NCBI RefSeq assembly: GCF_002866825.1
Contig: NZ_PKUS01000001.1
Span: 310,001-374,000, forward strand
Direction of reading: 5' to 3'
Source of the DNA: Pseudohalioglobus lutimaris
GTDB taxonomy: Bacteria > Pseudomonadota > Gammaproteobacteria > Pseudomonadales > Halieaceae
Length of the DNA: 64,000 nucleotides
Part shown: one piece after another, positions 15,717 through 24,856 of the stretch
Layout: the number at the start of each line of letters is the position of its first letter
How positions within the stretch are numbered: position 1 is the first letter of the stretch
The notes under the pieces: model-generated
Databases searched by the model: none
What the model was told of the DNA's origin: nothing
The model's input: the letters and a program-made list of their open reading frames with translations, nothing else
Translations under genes and position numbers: made by a program

Positions 15717-16991
15717 TCAAGCATCGGCCATCTCATTGGCTATCAGCCCCAGCAATCGATGGAGGGCGCCCCGATTGGCCGCTACCACAGCGGCAGCGGC
15801 CGCCCCCATCGCCTCCCGCCGCGCCTCATCCACCAGTAGTTGCTCTAAAGCCGGCCCCAGCTCCGCCGCTCCCTGCAGTTGAATCATGCCTCCGGCCTCC
15901 AGCAGCATGGTGGTAATCTCGCTGAAATTGAACATATGTGGCCCGCTGATTACCGGCACACCCCAGGCGGCGGCTTCCAGCACATTCTGTCCGCCGTGTT
16001 CGATAAAGCTGCCGCCAATTACACACACGTCGGCCGCGCCGGAGAGCAGGCGCAACTCACCCATGGTATCCCCGAGGAGTACCTGGTGCTCCGCACTCAC
16101 CTCCTCTGCCGCAGAACGCCGCGCAGTTCGCAAACCACGCGACAGGCAGAGTTGATACACCGACTCAAACCGCTCCGGGTGCCGGGGAACCAGCAGACAC
16201 AGCAGCCCGGGAACCCGCTCTCGCACTATTGAAAATGCATCAAGAATCAATTCCTCCTCACCCTGGTGAGTGCTGGAGGCAAGGAGCACGGGGCGGTTCT
16301 GCAGTGCCAGCCGCAATGACCGGGCCTGGTCCTGCAGGTGCTCATCAAGGTCAATATCAAATTTGATGCTACCGGTAATATGCAGACGCTCAGCCGGCAG
16401 CCCCAGCGCGAGCAGGCGCTCACCGTCGGCTGACGCCTGGCAGGCGACGCTGCCAAGCGAATTAAGCATGCCGGAGGTCAGCTTGCTGAAGCGAGCGTAA
16501 CCACGGGCGGAGCGCGCAGAGAGGCGCGCGTTGGCAAGCACTATGTGGCAGCCTTGCCGGTGGCTGTAATGCAGCATGTTGGGCCACAATTCCGTTTCCA
16601 TCACCACCAGCAGTTCGGGGCGCACCTTACGCAGAAATCGGGACACGGCACCGGGAATGTCCCAGGGTAAATACACATGAAATACACGATCGCCGAACAG
16701 CGCCTGAACCCGCTCAGAACCCGTGGGTGTGGTAGTGGTAACGACCAGGCGATGCTCTGGCCAGCGCGCTAACAGTTGCTCTATCAACGGAGCCGCTGCC
16801 AGCGTCTCGCCCACTGACACAGCGTGCACCCAAATGACTTTGCCCTCGGTCACCTGCCGGGGACAGCTGAATACACCAAACCTCTCGGCCAGGCGCTGGC
16901 GGTAAGCCGGCGCTCGCCGCGACCGCAGCAGCATGCGCACCAGCAGAACTGGCACCAACAGGTAAAACAGGGCGCTATACAGGTAGCGCAT
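15717..16991 (-). CDS. waaA: 3-deoxy-D-manno-octulosonic acid (Kdo) transferase
   Basis: A 424-residue GT30 enzyme that transfers Kdo from CMP-Kdo to lipid IVA at the inner membrane. There is an N-terminal membrane anchor (YLYSALFYLLVPVLLVRMLL), then VIWVHAVSVGETLAAAPLI, the DIPGAVSRFLRKVRPELLV block with METELWPNML, and the nucleotide-binding end GGSFIEHGGQNVLE with HMFNFSEI. ATG 16991 is preferred: GAGG lies 8 bases upstream and the protein then begins at the anchor. The gene converges on tolC and is divergent from the FAD oxidoreductase. Confidence 0.96.
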   Translation of the reverse strand: MRYLYSALFYLLVPVLLVRMLLRSRRAPAYRQRLAERFGVFSCPRQVTEGKVIWVHAVSVGETLAAAPLIEQLLARWPEHRLVVTTTTPTGSERVQALFGDRVFHVYLPWDIPGAVSRFLRKVRPELLVVMETELWPNMLHYSHRQGCHIVLANARLSARSARGYARFSKLTSGMLNSLGSVACQASADGERLLALGLPAERLHITGSIKFDIDLDEHLQDQARSLRLALQNRPVLLASSTHQGEEELILDAFSIVRERVPGLLCLLVPRHPERFESVYQLCLSRGLRTARRSAAEEVSAEHQVLLGDTMGELRLLSGAADVCVIGGSFIEHGGQNVLEAAAWGVPVISGPHMFNFSEITTMLLEAGGMIQLQGAAELGPALEQLLVDEARREAMGAAAAAVVAANRGALHRLLGLIANEMADA

Positions 16992-17115
16992 AGGCGTGTC
17001 CTCAAAATCAGCTTGCCAGAGCATATCAGTCATAACCAGCATGAGCCCGCCTGAACAGTGATTTTTTCACCCCTGCAAGCAGCGTAGCAAGCGCCCTGAA
17101 GCTGCAATATCAGGC

Positions 17116-17121
17116 TATAAT
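17116..17121 (+). promoter_or_regulatory. Candidate -10 element for the FAD oxidoreductase/AKR pair
   Basis: A perfect TATAAT stands 28 bases before the ATG at 17150, with GGAG as ribosome site between. A good -35 is not evident. Confidence 0.45.
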
Positions 17122-17149
17122 CGAGCTTTCGATTTTCCTGGAGCGGCCC

Positions 17150-18346
17150 ATGGGCTCGCCTGTACTGAACACTGACATCGCCATAATCGGCGGCGGCATC
17201 GCCGGCCTGTGGACCCTCAACCAATTGCGCAACCGCGGCTTCAATGCCGTGTTGTTCGAACAGGGCGCACTGGGCAGCAACCAGACCATTGCCTCCCAGG
17301 GCATGATCCATGGAGGTATCAAGTACGCCCTGTCCGGTGCCTGGAGTGGCAGCTCCGAGGCTATCTCCGCCATGCCCGCGATCTGGCGCAGCTGCCTGCA
17401 CGGCAAAGGCAAGGTCGATCTGCGCGCTTGCAACGTGCTCAGCGAGAATTTTTACCTGTGGTCGCACACCGGGCTCACCTCCCGGGTAAGTTCCTTTTTC
17501 GCCAGCAAGATGCTGCGCGGAAGAGTAGAAAAACTCTCCCGCGAAAACTACCCGGCGCCGCTGCGCTCACCGCAATTCAAAGGCCAGGCCTACCGACTTG
17601 TCGACCTGGTACTGGACGTACCCTCGCTGGTGAAAGCGCTGGCCGACCAGCACCAGGAAGCCATTTTCTCCATAGACTGGTCCACTGCGTCGCTGCATGT
17701 GGAAGATCGCCAGGCCAGGTTGCAAACGCCCGATTGCGAACTGCGGCCGCGCCAGCTATTGCTGACCGCCGGCACCGGCAACGAGGAACTGGTGGCGGCA
17801 CTGGGCGGCGCTGAGCCGGCCATGCAGCGCCGCCCACTGCAACAGGTACTGGTAAAGCACCAGTATTCCGAGCCCTTTTACTCCCACTGCACCGGTGCCA
17901 GTTCCTCACCAAGGCTGACCATTTCCAGTCACCGCACCTCGCGCGGCGAACCCGTGTGGTACCTGGGCGGCGAGCTGGCAACTGAGGGCGCCGATCTGCC
18001 CGGACCGGAACTGATCACCAGGGCCAGGCAGGAAATGGAAGAACTCATGCCATGGATTGATTTCGGCGAATGCCAATGGCGCACTCTGCGCCTGGACCGG
18101 GGGGAACCACGCCAATCTGCCCTGTTGCGTCCGGACAGCGCTTTTGTGGGTGCGGTGGACAGCGTGGACAACACCCTGGTGGCCTGGCCTACCAAACTCA
18201 GCCTCAGTCCAAACCTGGCCGACGAAATCGAGCTCGCACTCGCCGAACGTGGCATCGAACCCGGCCCGGCTGTGGATCTCGCGCCGCTGCACGCAATGGG
18301 GCAACCCGCAGTGGCCGAAACCTGCTGGGACAGTCTGTTCTCGTGA
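17150..18346 (+). CDS. FAD-dependent oxidoreductase, DAO superfamily
   Basis: A 398-residue protein. The dinucleotide-binding motif IIGGGIAGLWTLNQL is at residues 12-26, with the acidic end VLFEQG. SNQTIASQGMIHGGIKYA resembles the second conserved stretch of D-amino-acid oxidase/glycerol-3-phosphate dehydrogenase-type proteins, and the C-terminus carries FVGAVDSVDNTLVAWPTKL. The substrate is unknown. It is translationally coupled (GTGA) to an aldo/keto reductase and lies between waaA and hldE, which suggests, but does not prove, a redox step linked to surface sugars. Confidence 0.85.
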   Translation: MGSPVLNTDIAIIGGGIAGLWTLNQLRNRGFNAVLFEQGALGSNQTIASQGMIHGGIKYALSGAWSGSSEAISAMPAIWRSCLHGKGKVDLRACNVLSENFYLWSHTGLTSRVSSFFASKMLRGRVEKLSRENYPAPLRSPQFKGQAYRLVDLVLDVPSLVKALADQHQEAIFSIDWSTASLHVEDRQARLQTPDCELRPRQLLLTAGTGNEELVAALGGAEPAMQRRPLQQVLVKHQYSEPFYSHCTGASSSPRLTISSHRTSRGEPVWYLGGELATEGADLPGPELITRARQEMEELMPWIDFGECQWRTLRLDRGEPRQSALLRPDSAFVGAVDSVDNTLVAWPTKLSLSPNLADEIELALAERGIEPGPAVDLAPLHAMGQPAVAETCWDSLFS

Positions 18347-19128
18347 GCTGGATGCGCCCACTGGGCAGTACCGGCCTGCAGGTCAGCGCTCTGGGCCTGG
18401 GCACGGTAAAACTGGGCCGGGACCAGGGCGTAAAGTATCCGCAGGGATTCAGTATCCCCGACGATCGGGCGGCAGCCGCCTTACTGGATCAGGCGCGGGA
18501 CCTGGGGATCAACCTGATCGATACCGCACCGGCCTATGGCAACAGCGAACAGCGCCTGGGCAAACTACTGCGCAGCCAACGCCAGCACTGGCTCATCTGC
18601 TCTAAAGTTGGCGAGGAGTTCGAAGACGGCAAATCTTACTTTGATTTCAGCCCCGAGCATGCCCGCAGATCAGTCGAACGCAGCCTGCAGCGGCTGCAAA
18701 CCGAGGTAATCGATATCGTGCTGGTGCACTCCGATGGCGAGGACATGGAGATCATTGAGCGCCTGGGCACCCTGCAGGCGCTGGCTGAGTTGAAGTCAGC
18801 AGGCCTGATTCGCAGTTATGGTATCTCCACCAAAACAGTGGAGGGCGGCAAGGCCGCCGCTCACGTCGCCGACGTCGTAATGCTTACCTATAACCTGGCA
18901 CACCAGGAAGAATCAGTGGTACTGGATACGTGCCGGGAACTGGGTAAGGGGGCATTGATCAAGAAGGCCCTGGCCAGTGGTCACCTGGCGCAGATGAAAG
19001 ACCCGGTCCAGGCCTCCATGGACCTGGTGTTTGCGCACCCGGGCACCAGTGCAGCTATAGTCGGCACTATAACTCCAGCGCACCTGGCAGCCAATGTGGC
19101 CGCTGTGCGCAGAGTTACGGGAGAGTAA
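18343..19128 (+). CDS. Aldo/keto reductase family protein
   Basis: A 261-residue TIM-barrel oxidoreductase. The catalytic tetrad of the AKR superfamily is visible: Asp and Tyr in IDTAPAYGNSE, Lys in ICSKVGEE, His in VLVHSDG. RPLGSTGLQVSALGLGTVKLG is the family N-terminus. GTG 18343 overlaps the stop of the preceding gene as GTGA; an ATG three codons later is the alternative. The frame is open far upstream but overlaps the FAD gene. It is shorter than many AKRs (about 320), with the C-terminal loop reduced. Its stop is 4 bases from that of the convergent hldE. Confidence 0.88.
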   Translation: MSWMRPLGSTGLQVSALGLGTVKLGRDQGVKYPQGFSIPDDRAAAALLDQARDLGINLIDTAPAYGNSEQRLGKLLRSQRQHWLICSKVGEEFEDGKSYFDFSPEHARRSVERSLQRLQTEVIDIVLVHSDGEDMEIIERLGTLQALAELKSAGLIRSYGISTKTVEGGKAAAHVADVVMLTYNLAHQEESVVLDTCRELGKGALIKKALASGHLAQMKDPVQASMDLVFAHPGTSAAIVGTITPAHLAANVAAVRRVTGE

Positions 19129-19132
19129 ACAC

Positions 19133-20563
19133 TTACTCACCTTGTTGTATCCGACTGACTATCGCCGTCGTAGAGAGGTTATCGACAACGCTCAGGACCC
19201 GCACTTCACCGCCATAAGCCTCAACGATTTCCCAGCCTACAACCGCTTCCTTATCCACATAATCGCCACCCTTTACCAACACATCTGGCTTCAGGGCCTG
19301 CAACAATGACCGCGGCGTGTCGTCAGCAAAACTGACAACCCAGTCCACCGCTTCCAGTCCGGCAAGCACCGCCATCCGCCTTTCTACCGCGTTGATAGGC
19401 CGGCCCTTGCCCTTGAGGCGGCGCACTGAATCATCAGAATTAACCGCCACAATCAACCTGTCTCCCTGCTGTCGCGCCTCCTCCAGGTAGGAAATGTGCC
19501 CGGCGTGAATGATGTCGAAACAACCATTGGTAAACACCACCTTCTCGCCGTGGCTGCGCGCGTCCGCAACCGCGATCTGTAACTGCTCCAGGGTGACCGC
19601 ACCGCGCTCCGATCCCTGATCTTGCTGCACCGCCCGGCGCAGTTCAGGGCCGCTTACCGTCGCCGTGCCCAGCTTGCCCACCACAATACTGGCGGCGATG
19701 TTGGCCAGGGCGACCGCCTCGGGCAGAGCCGCGCCAGCAGCGATCGCGCTGGCCAGTACGGCGATGACCGTATCGCCGGCACCAGTGACGTCAAACACTT
19801 CACGCGCCCTGGCCGGCAAGTGCAATTCCTCCTCGCCCGGGCGCAGCAGGGTCATGCCCTGCTCCCCGCGCGTGACCAGCAGCGCCTGCAGCGACAGCTC
19901 ACTCATCAGCTGTTCGCCGCGCTCAACGAGTTCTGCTTCACTGGGGCAGGGACCGACCACGGTCTCGAATTCGTGAAAATTGGGCGTCAGTAGCGTCGCT
20001 CCCCGATAGCGGGCGAAGTCTGTCCCTTTGGGATCCACCAGCACAGGCACCCCGGCCTCGCGAGCGGCAGCAATCAGCGGTTCCGGGTCACCCAGTGCGC
20101 CCTTGGCGTAATCCGACAGCACCAGAACGCCACAATGGGGTAACAACTGGGTAAGTGAATCGGTCAGTGGCGCGCCGGCGCCGGACAGACCAGGCTCTTC
20201 AAAATCCAGGCGTATTAACTGCTGGTGACGGCTGATCACCCGCAACTTGGTGATAGTCGGGTGACCGGGGACCCGGGTAAAGCCGCAGTGAACACCGGCC
20301 CCTGCCAGCATATCCTCCAGCGAGTCCGCCATCTCGTCATCGCCGGTGTACCCGCAGAGTTGCGCACCCGCGCCCAGCGCCGCAATATTCAGCGCCACGT
20401 TGCCTGCACCGCCCGGACGATCGCTAATTTGCTCTACCTTGACCACCGGCACCGGCGCCTCCGGGGAAATTCGCGAGGTACCGCCCTCCCAGTAACGGTC
20501 GAGCATGATGTCCCCCAGAACCAGTACCTGGGCCTGATCAAAGCGGGGCATTTCCAGTTTCAT
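19133..20563 (-). CDS. hldE: Bifunctional D-glycero-beta-D-manno-heptose-7-phosphate kinase / heptose 1-phosphate adenylyltransferase
   Basis: A 476-residue protein with both domains. Residues 1-330 are a ribokinase-fold kinase ([41 protein letters not shown]). Residues 345-476 are a nucleotidyltransferase ([18 protein letters not shown], then [12 protein letters not shown]). It makes ADP-heptose precursor for the LPS inner core and so feeds WaaC and WaaF encoded further right. GAGGA lies 9 bases before the ATG. The enzyme is cytoplasmic. Confidence 0.97.
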   Translation of the reverse strand: MKLEMPRFDQAQVLVLGDIMLDRYWEGGTSRISPEAPVPVVKVEQISDRPGGAGNVALNIAALGAGAQLCGYTGDDEMADSLEDMLAGAGVHCGFTRVPGHPTITKLRVISRHQQLIRLDFEEPGLSGAGAPLTDSLTQLLPHCGVLVLSDYAKGALGDPEPLIAAAREAGVPVLVDPKGTDFARYRGATLLTPNFHEFETVVGPCPSEAELVERGEQLMSELSLQALLVTRGEQGMTLLRPGEEELHLPARAREVFDVTGAGDTVIAVLASAIAAGAALPEAVALANIAASIVVGKLGTATVSGPELRRAVQQDQGSERGAVTLEQLQIAVADARSHGEKVVFTNGCFDIIHAGHISYLEEARQQGDRLIVAVNSDDSVRRLKGKGRPINAVERRMAVLAGLEAVDWVVSFADDTPRSLLQALKPDVLVKGGDYVDKEAVVGWEIVEAYGGEVRVLSVVDNLSTTAIVSRIQQGE

Positions 20564-20675
20564 CAGTTGCTGTCCTCAGCAGATGTTAATCTGCGACCAT
20601 GATAGCACGCCGGCGGCTTGCCTCAGGCTAACAAAACAGCTACTTTGCCCTGCCCGTTAACAGGACGTTCCCCCC

Positions 20676-21293
20676 ATGATCCCCGACCTTCCCGGCAATA
20701 TCGATGACATCAAGGGCTTCCTTGCCGACGATGAAGCTGCGGCACTCTACCGCCATGCCGCGGAAGCGAGCCAGTGTGGGCCGGTACTGGAGATTGGCAG
20801 CTACTGCGGCAAATCCACTATCTACCTGGGTCTCGCCTGTCGCCAGAACAACGCAACGGTCTTCGCCCTGGACCATCACCGCGGTTCGGAAGAACACCAG
20901 TTCGGGGAATACTTTCACGATCCGGCGCTGTATGACTCGGGCGAGGGGCTGATGGATACGTTTCGCGAATTTCGTCGCAATATCCGCGAGGCAAACCTGG
21001 ACGATACCGTCGTACCCGTTGTCGCCGGCTCTGAGGCGACAGCAAATCAATGGCAGACGCCGCTGGCCATGGTTTTCATCGACGGCGGCCACAGTCTGGA
21101 TGCGGCCCTGACCGACTATCGCTGCTGGACTGCTCACCTGATGCGCGGCGGTATCCTGGCAATTCACGATTTGTTTGAAGATGCGCACGCGGGCGGCCAG
21201 GCGCCGTTTGCGATATACCGCATGGCCCTGGCATCGGGGTTGTTTGCAGACCTGGGGCGGGTAAATACGCTAGGGTTGTTGCGACGCCTCTGA
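20676..21293 (+). CDS. Class I SAM-dependent methyltransferase (Methyltransf_24 type)
   Basis: A 205-residue protein. The SAM-binding motif is VLEIGSYCGKSTIYLG (about residue 35), then VFALDHHRGSEEHQ, the acidic VFIDGGHS, and GGILAIHDLFED near the end. This is the small-molecule/sugar methyltransferase group that resembles cephalosporin hydroxylase-like and O-methyltransferases. It lies between hldE and the glycosyltransferase operon, so a glycan substrate is plausible. AGGA precedes the ATG by 9 bases. A large structured inverted repeat follows its stop. Confidence 0.85.
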   Translation: MIPDLPGNIDDIKGFLADDEAAALYRHAAEASQCGPVLEIGSYCGKSTIYLGLACRQNNATVFALDHHRGSEEHQFGEYFHDPALYDSGEGLMDTFREFRRNIREANLDDTVVPVVAGSEATANQWQTPLAMVFIDGGHSLDAALTDYRCWTAHLMRGGILAIHDLFEDAHAGGQAPFAIYRMALASGLFADLGRVNTLGLLRRL

Positions 21294-21315
21294 GCTGGAG
21301 ACTTTCCGGCCAACT

Positions 21316-21512
21316 GGCCAGTGCCGGGGAGGCCGCCTGCTGAAACAGTCAGGTCACTGCTTTTTGCGCAGCCGGCTTGTCGGGGGTGTTCCGCGAGGAC
21401 TGTCTGAGGCGCTGAAAGGTTGCGCCCAGCAACCTTTGCTGAGTCCCGCAGCGGCCCGACAATCCGGCGGAGCATGTGACCGTTTCAGCAGGCGGCCTCC
21501 CCGGCACTGGCC
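21316..21512. repeat. Large nested inverted repeat, perfect 31 bp outer arms
   Basis: The outer arms 21316-21346 and 21482-21512 are exact reverse complements. Inside are further paired blocks in order: GGTCAC (21352) with GTGACC (21476); 21371-21384 with 21455-21468 (14 bp, one mismatch); and AAAGGTTGC (21415) with GCAACCTTT (21429) around a 5-base loop. Almost the whole 197 bases can therefore fold into one branched hairpin. It lies between the convergent ends of the methyltransferase and the alpha/alpha-barrel gene. No ORF or T run is present. Confidence 0.88.
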
Positions 21513-21554
21513 GGCTTCCGTTACTCAGTTTTGAATGCGTACAGAGGCGAGAAG

Positions 21555-22625
21555 TCAGTCGGCTTTTACAATACGCTCTTGCGCATCTTCACCCAGCAGC
21601 TGCACTGAGCAGAACAGCCTGGAAGCGGCGGTATGTTCGGTGAGCGCGTCAGCCGCCAACAAAATGGCGCCGGCGGTCCAGGTGGGTTTTTCGTCTGGCC
21701 AGAGCAGGTCTTCTACCATCTGGTATCCCGTCCAGTAGGAACCATCTTCCAGGCGCCACTGATGCAGCCAGCTGTAAACCTCCACCGCGCGAGCGTGATC
21801 GCCAGCGGCGAGCAGCGCCATCACCAGCTCACAGGATTCGGCAACGGTAACCCAGGGTTCGTCGGAGACACAGCGGCAACCCAGCTGATTCTCCACAAAC
21901 TCTTCCCAGCGGGAAGCGAGCCTGGCGCGGGCATCCTTCTGTGACAGCACACCCGTCAGTACCGGGTAAAACCAGTCCATGGAGTAGCGCGCCTTGCTCT
22001 CCCAGGTGCGGTCAAATCGCTCGGGTTTGCTGCGCAGTGCATGGCCCAGGCGCTCGCGTGCGCTCAACCAATGCGGCCGGGGCTCATCGAGCGTGTAGGC
22101 AATGTTATGGGCACATTCCAGGCTTTTGTAAACTGAACTGCATCCCGTGACCAGCGCGTCATCCTTGGGCGCCCCTTCTCCGTCAACTGCCCAGAGAATA
22201 TCTCCATGTTCGGTTTGCAAAGCCAGGGCAAAGCCGATGGCCTTATCGACCATGGGCCACATCGCGCGCAGGAAGTCGCGGTCCTCGGTAATCAGATAAT
22301 GGTGCCAGACGCCCACAGCGATATAGGCAACAAAATTGGTTTCCCGACGCTCGCTGTTGTCCACCTCCTCACCGCGGTAGGAAGCCCACCAGCTGCCGTC
22401 CACCAACTGCATGCTGTACAGCCACTCATAGGCTTTGCGTGCGGCGTCATATTCGCCGCCTATAGACAAACCCATCGCCGCTTCTACGTGATCCCAGGGA
22501 TCGGCGTAGCCGCCATCGAACCAGGGGATTTCGCCGCTGGGGCGCTGCGTCTCGAGAATAAACGCCACCGTGGGGCGCAGGAATTCGGCGGGAAACAGGC
22601 CCCGGCTCAGATATAGGCCGCTCAT
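21555..22625 (-). CDS. Alpha/alpha-barrel protein, prenyltransferase/glycosidase-like repeat
   Basis: A 356-residue protein without signal peptide. Repeated helix-pair units rich in Trp, Gly and Asp (IPWFDGGYADPWDHVEAAMG, YEWLYSMQLVDGSWWASYRG, YSWLHQWRLEDGSYWTGYQ) resemble the QW-like repeats of squalene-cyclase/prenyltransferase folds and the (alpha/alpha)6 barrels of glycosidases. I cannot assign a reaction. The ATG overlaps the upstream methyltransferase stop as ATGA, making it the third gene of a coupled operon with a GT4 glycosyltransferase. A role in modifying the same glycan or lipid is an inference from context. Confidence 0.75.
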   Translation of the reverse strand: MSGLYLSRGLFPAEFLRPTVAFILETQRPSGEIPWFDGGYADPWDHVEAAMGLSIGGEYDAARKAYEWLYSMQLVDGSWWASYRGEEVDNSERRETNFVAYIAVGVWHHYLITEDRDFLRAMWPMVDKAIGFALALQTEHGDILWAVDGEGAPKDDALVTGCSSVYKSLECAHNIAYTLDEPRPHWLSARERLGHALRSKPERFDRTWESKARYSMDWFYPVLTGVLSQKDARARLASRWEEFVENQLGCRCVSDEPWVTVAESCELVMALLAAGDHARAVEVYSWLHQWRLEDGSYWTGYQMVEDLLWPDEKPTWTAGAILLAADALTEHTAASRLFCSVQLLGEDAQERIVKAD

Positions 22626-23338
22626 GCCGAAGCTCCCTTACGAAAGTACATGACCACGCTCTTGCCCATTACCGGGTTCATCACCTGTTCAGCGACGCGG
22701 GTGATGGCAGGGTGCTCCATCAGGTCCCACACAAGCAGCCGATGATACTGCCGTACCAGCCAGTTGCTATCCTGCTTGTCCCAGAACAGGCACTTCAACC
22801 ACCAGAAAGGTGAGTGCAGTGCGTGGGCCCAATGCCGGTGGTAGTGACTAAAGCCCAACTTTTCGATATCACCGCGCAGCGCGCTGGCGCGGAAAATACG
22901 AATATGGCCGCCGGGCGTGTTGTGGTAATCCTCGCTGAGGGCCCAGCAAATTTTCTCTGGCCAGCGGCGCGGCACGCTGGCGCAAAACAGGCCGCCAGGC
23001 TTTAGCACACGCTCGATTTCACGCAGCGCGCCGCGATAGTCAGGAATATGTTCCAACACCTCGCTGCAGATAACCTTGTCGAAAGTACTGTCGGCAAAAG
23101 GGAGCTCCAGGGCATTGGCTGAGGACAGGGCGAAGGTCTTGGATTCGTTTTCGGGCTCGGCAAATTCGCGAAATTTTTCCTGTGTGGTACGCAGGTCGTC
23201 CAGCGACAAGTCTACACCGATGGAATGCACCTCTGCTTCGAGGTAAGCCGAAATAACGTGGCGGCCCTCACCGCAACCCAGGTCCAGCACCAGGTCTCCG
23301 GCCCTGAGGGGCAGGTGCTTGAAATCAACCGTCTGCAT
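22622..23338 (-). CDS. Class I SAM-dependent methyltransferase in glycosyltransferase operon
   Basis: A 238-residue protein. Motif I is LVLDLGCGEGRHVISAY (about residue 18), the SAM ribose acid is IGVDLSLDD, motif II/III is LPFADSTFDKVICSEVLEH, and IERVLKPGGLFCASVPR is typical of Methyltransf_11 proteins. It overlaps the GT4 gene upstream by 14 bases and the barrel-protein gene downstream by ATGA. The arrangement implies coordinated production and probably action on one product. Confidence 0.9.
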   Translation of the reverse strand: MQTVDFKHLPLRAGDLVLDLGCGEGRHVISAYLEAEVHSIGVDLSLDDLRTTQEKFREFAEPENESKTFALSSANALELPFADSTFDKVICSEVLEHIPDYRGALREIERVLKPGGLFCASVPRRWPEKICWALSEDYHNTPGGHIRIFRASALRGDIEKLGFSHYHRHWAHALHSPFWWLKCLFWDKQDSNWLVRQYHRLLVWDLMEHPAITRVAEQVMNPVMGKSVVMYFRKGASA

Positions 23339-24596
23339 TGGCCAGTACTTCCCGATAATAGGCTGTCATCTCGCCGGCGCACACCTGCCAGCAGAATTTC
23401 TCGTCAATACGGCGTCGACCCGCCTCGCCCAACTCCTGCCGATGCGTGGGGTCCTGCAGCAAAGCATCAATCGCCGTCACCATGGCGTCCACATTTTTAG
23501 CCGGGACAATGACTCCCGCATCGCCGACCACTTCCGGAAGGGCGCCACCATCGGTGGACACCACCGGCACGCCGCAGGCCATGGCCTCGCCCGCAGGCAG
23601 ACCGAAGCCTTCATAAACCGACGGCACCACAGCAACGGTGGCCTCTGCGTAATAACGCACCATCTGCTCGGTGCTGATACCGCTGACAAACTGGATTTTG
23701 TCCTGCAGCTTGAGCTTCTTCACCAGCTTTTCAGTCTTGCCGCCCGGCAACGGTTTACTCACCAGCAATAACTCCAGCTCCGGATAGGTTTCCAGCAGCC
23801 TGGCGTAGGCGCGTATCAGGAAGCGGGTTCCTTTCAGGGGCGCATCGGCACTACAGGTCGCCATCAGGCGTCGGGAGCGACGCCGGACACCCGGCACGGG
23901 CCGGAACGTATCAGTATCGATACCGTTGTGGACCACGCTGATGCCCGCCGGCTGCAGCCCGAAGTCGCGAGCTATATCCTGACGGGAGCAATCTGACACC
24001 GTCACCACATTGTGCAACTGTTTGACGACCTTCTTCTGCATGGTGAGAAAGGAATGCCAGCGGCGAATCAGCAAACGCTCCCAGGGATTCCGCGCAGCGT
24101 TCAGGGCAATGCGCAGATCCGAGGTGATCGGATGGTGTACGGTGGTGACCAGCGGCAGGCCCATGCGTTGTAACTCCAGCATACCGAAACTGAGGCTCTG
24201 GTTATCGTGGACCAGGTCATACTCCCCGCGGTGCTTGCGCAGGTATTTAACGGCACGCCGCCCGAAAGTATAAGGCTCGGCAAACCCTCCGGTAAGCTTG
24301 CTACCCCACTCGATAATGTTGGTCATCGACTGCAGGTGACGCGGACGCAGGGAAAGCAGGCCATTCTCGAACAGGTCCAGGCTGGGTAGTTCGATGAGGC
24401 GCACCCGGGAATCCAGGTGCGGGTACGGAGGACCGGAAATCACGTCAACTTTATGCCCGGCATCCACCAGCGCTTTACTCAGATAGCGCAAGTAGACGCC
24501 CTGGCCACCGCCATGCGGCTGGCTGCGATACCCGAGCAAGGCTATGCGCAGGGGCTTGCCAGCTATCGCCTCCGTTGTGAGGCCGGCCAACGCCAC
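23325..24596 (-). CDS. Glycosyltransferase family 4
   Basis: A 423-residue GT-B enzyme. The N-terminal domain begins RIALLGYRSQPHGGGQGVYL, and the C-terminal domain holds LMATCSADAPLKGTRFLIRAY and the donor-binding EX7E region VPSVYEGFGLPAGEAMACG. The donor and acceptor sugars are unknown. It is the first gene of a three-gene overlapping leftward operon and is divergent from rmlA; a rhamnose donor is thus possible but unproven. The start is uncertain: GTG 24596 is the first candidate, and the family fold begins about 16 residues in. Confidence 0.88.
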   Translation of the reverse strand: MALAGLTTEAIAGKPLRIALLGYRSQPHGGGQGVYLRYLSKALVDAGHKVDVISGPPYPHLDSRVRLIELPSLDLFENGLLSLRPRHLQSMTNIIEWGSKLTGGFAEPYTFGRRAVKYLRKHRGEYDLVHDNQSLSFGMLELQRMGLPLVTTVHHPITSDLRIALNAARNPWERLLIRRWHSFLTMQKKVVKQLHNVVTVSDCSRQDIARDFGLQPAGISVVHNGIDTDTFRPVPGVRRRSRRLMATCSADAPLKGTRFLIRAYARLLETYPELELLLVSKPLPGGKTEKLVKKLKLQDKIQFVSGISTEQMVRYYAEATVAVVPSVYEGFGLPAGEAMACGVPVVSTDGGALPEVVGDAGVIVPAKNVDAMVTAIDALLQDPTHRQELGEAGRRRIDEKFCWQVCAGEMTAYYREVLANADG

Positions 24597-24819
24597 ACTG
24601 GGCTGAGGCTCTGTTGCGAGTACTGTCTCTAGCTGCCTGATGTCGGCATCCTCGTTAGGTCTGGCGGAGTGCGGGTCTTCCGGAGGCGGGATCGCGCGTC
24701 AGTCGCGGCAGTTTCCCGCGGCAAAGGGGCAAGATTGTAAGCAGCGACTGATCAAAAATCCACCCCCTTGCCGGGCGCATAGTGAACCGGTCGTGGTGCC
24801 AGCATGGCGCCAATCTGGG

Positions 24820-24825
24820 TATACT
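24820..24825 (+). promoter_or_regulatory. Candidate -10 element of the rmlAC operon
   Basis: TATACT lies 32 bases before the rmlA ATG in the divergent region. The -35 position is poor (TGCCAG). Confidence 0.35.
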
Positions 24826-24856
24826 TGTCTGCTCACCTAACGAGTTTGAACCCCCT

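Noticed and set aside
18070-18342. N-terminal extension of the aldo/keto reductase
   Set aside because: The frame is open but overlaps the FAD oxidoreductase; the extension is Arg/Pro/Gly-rich and family members begin at the GTGA-overlap position.
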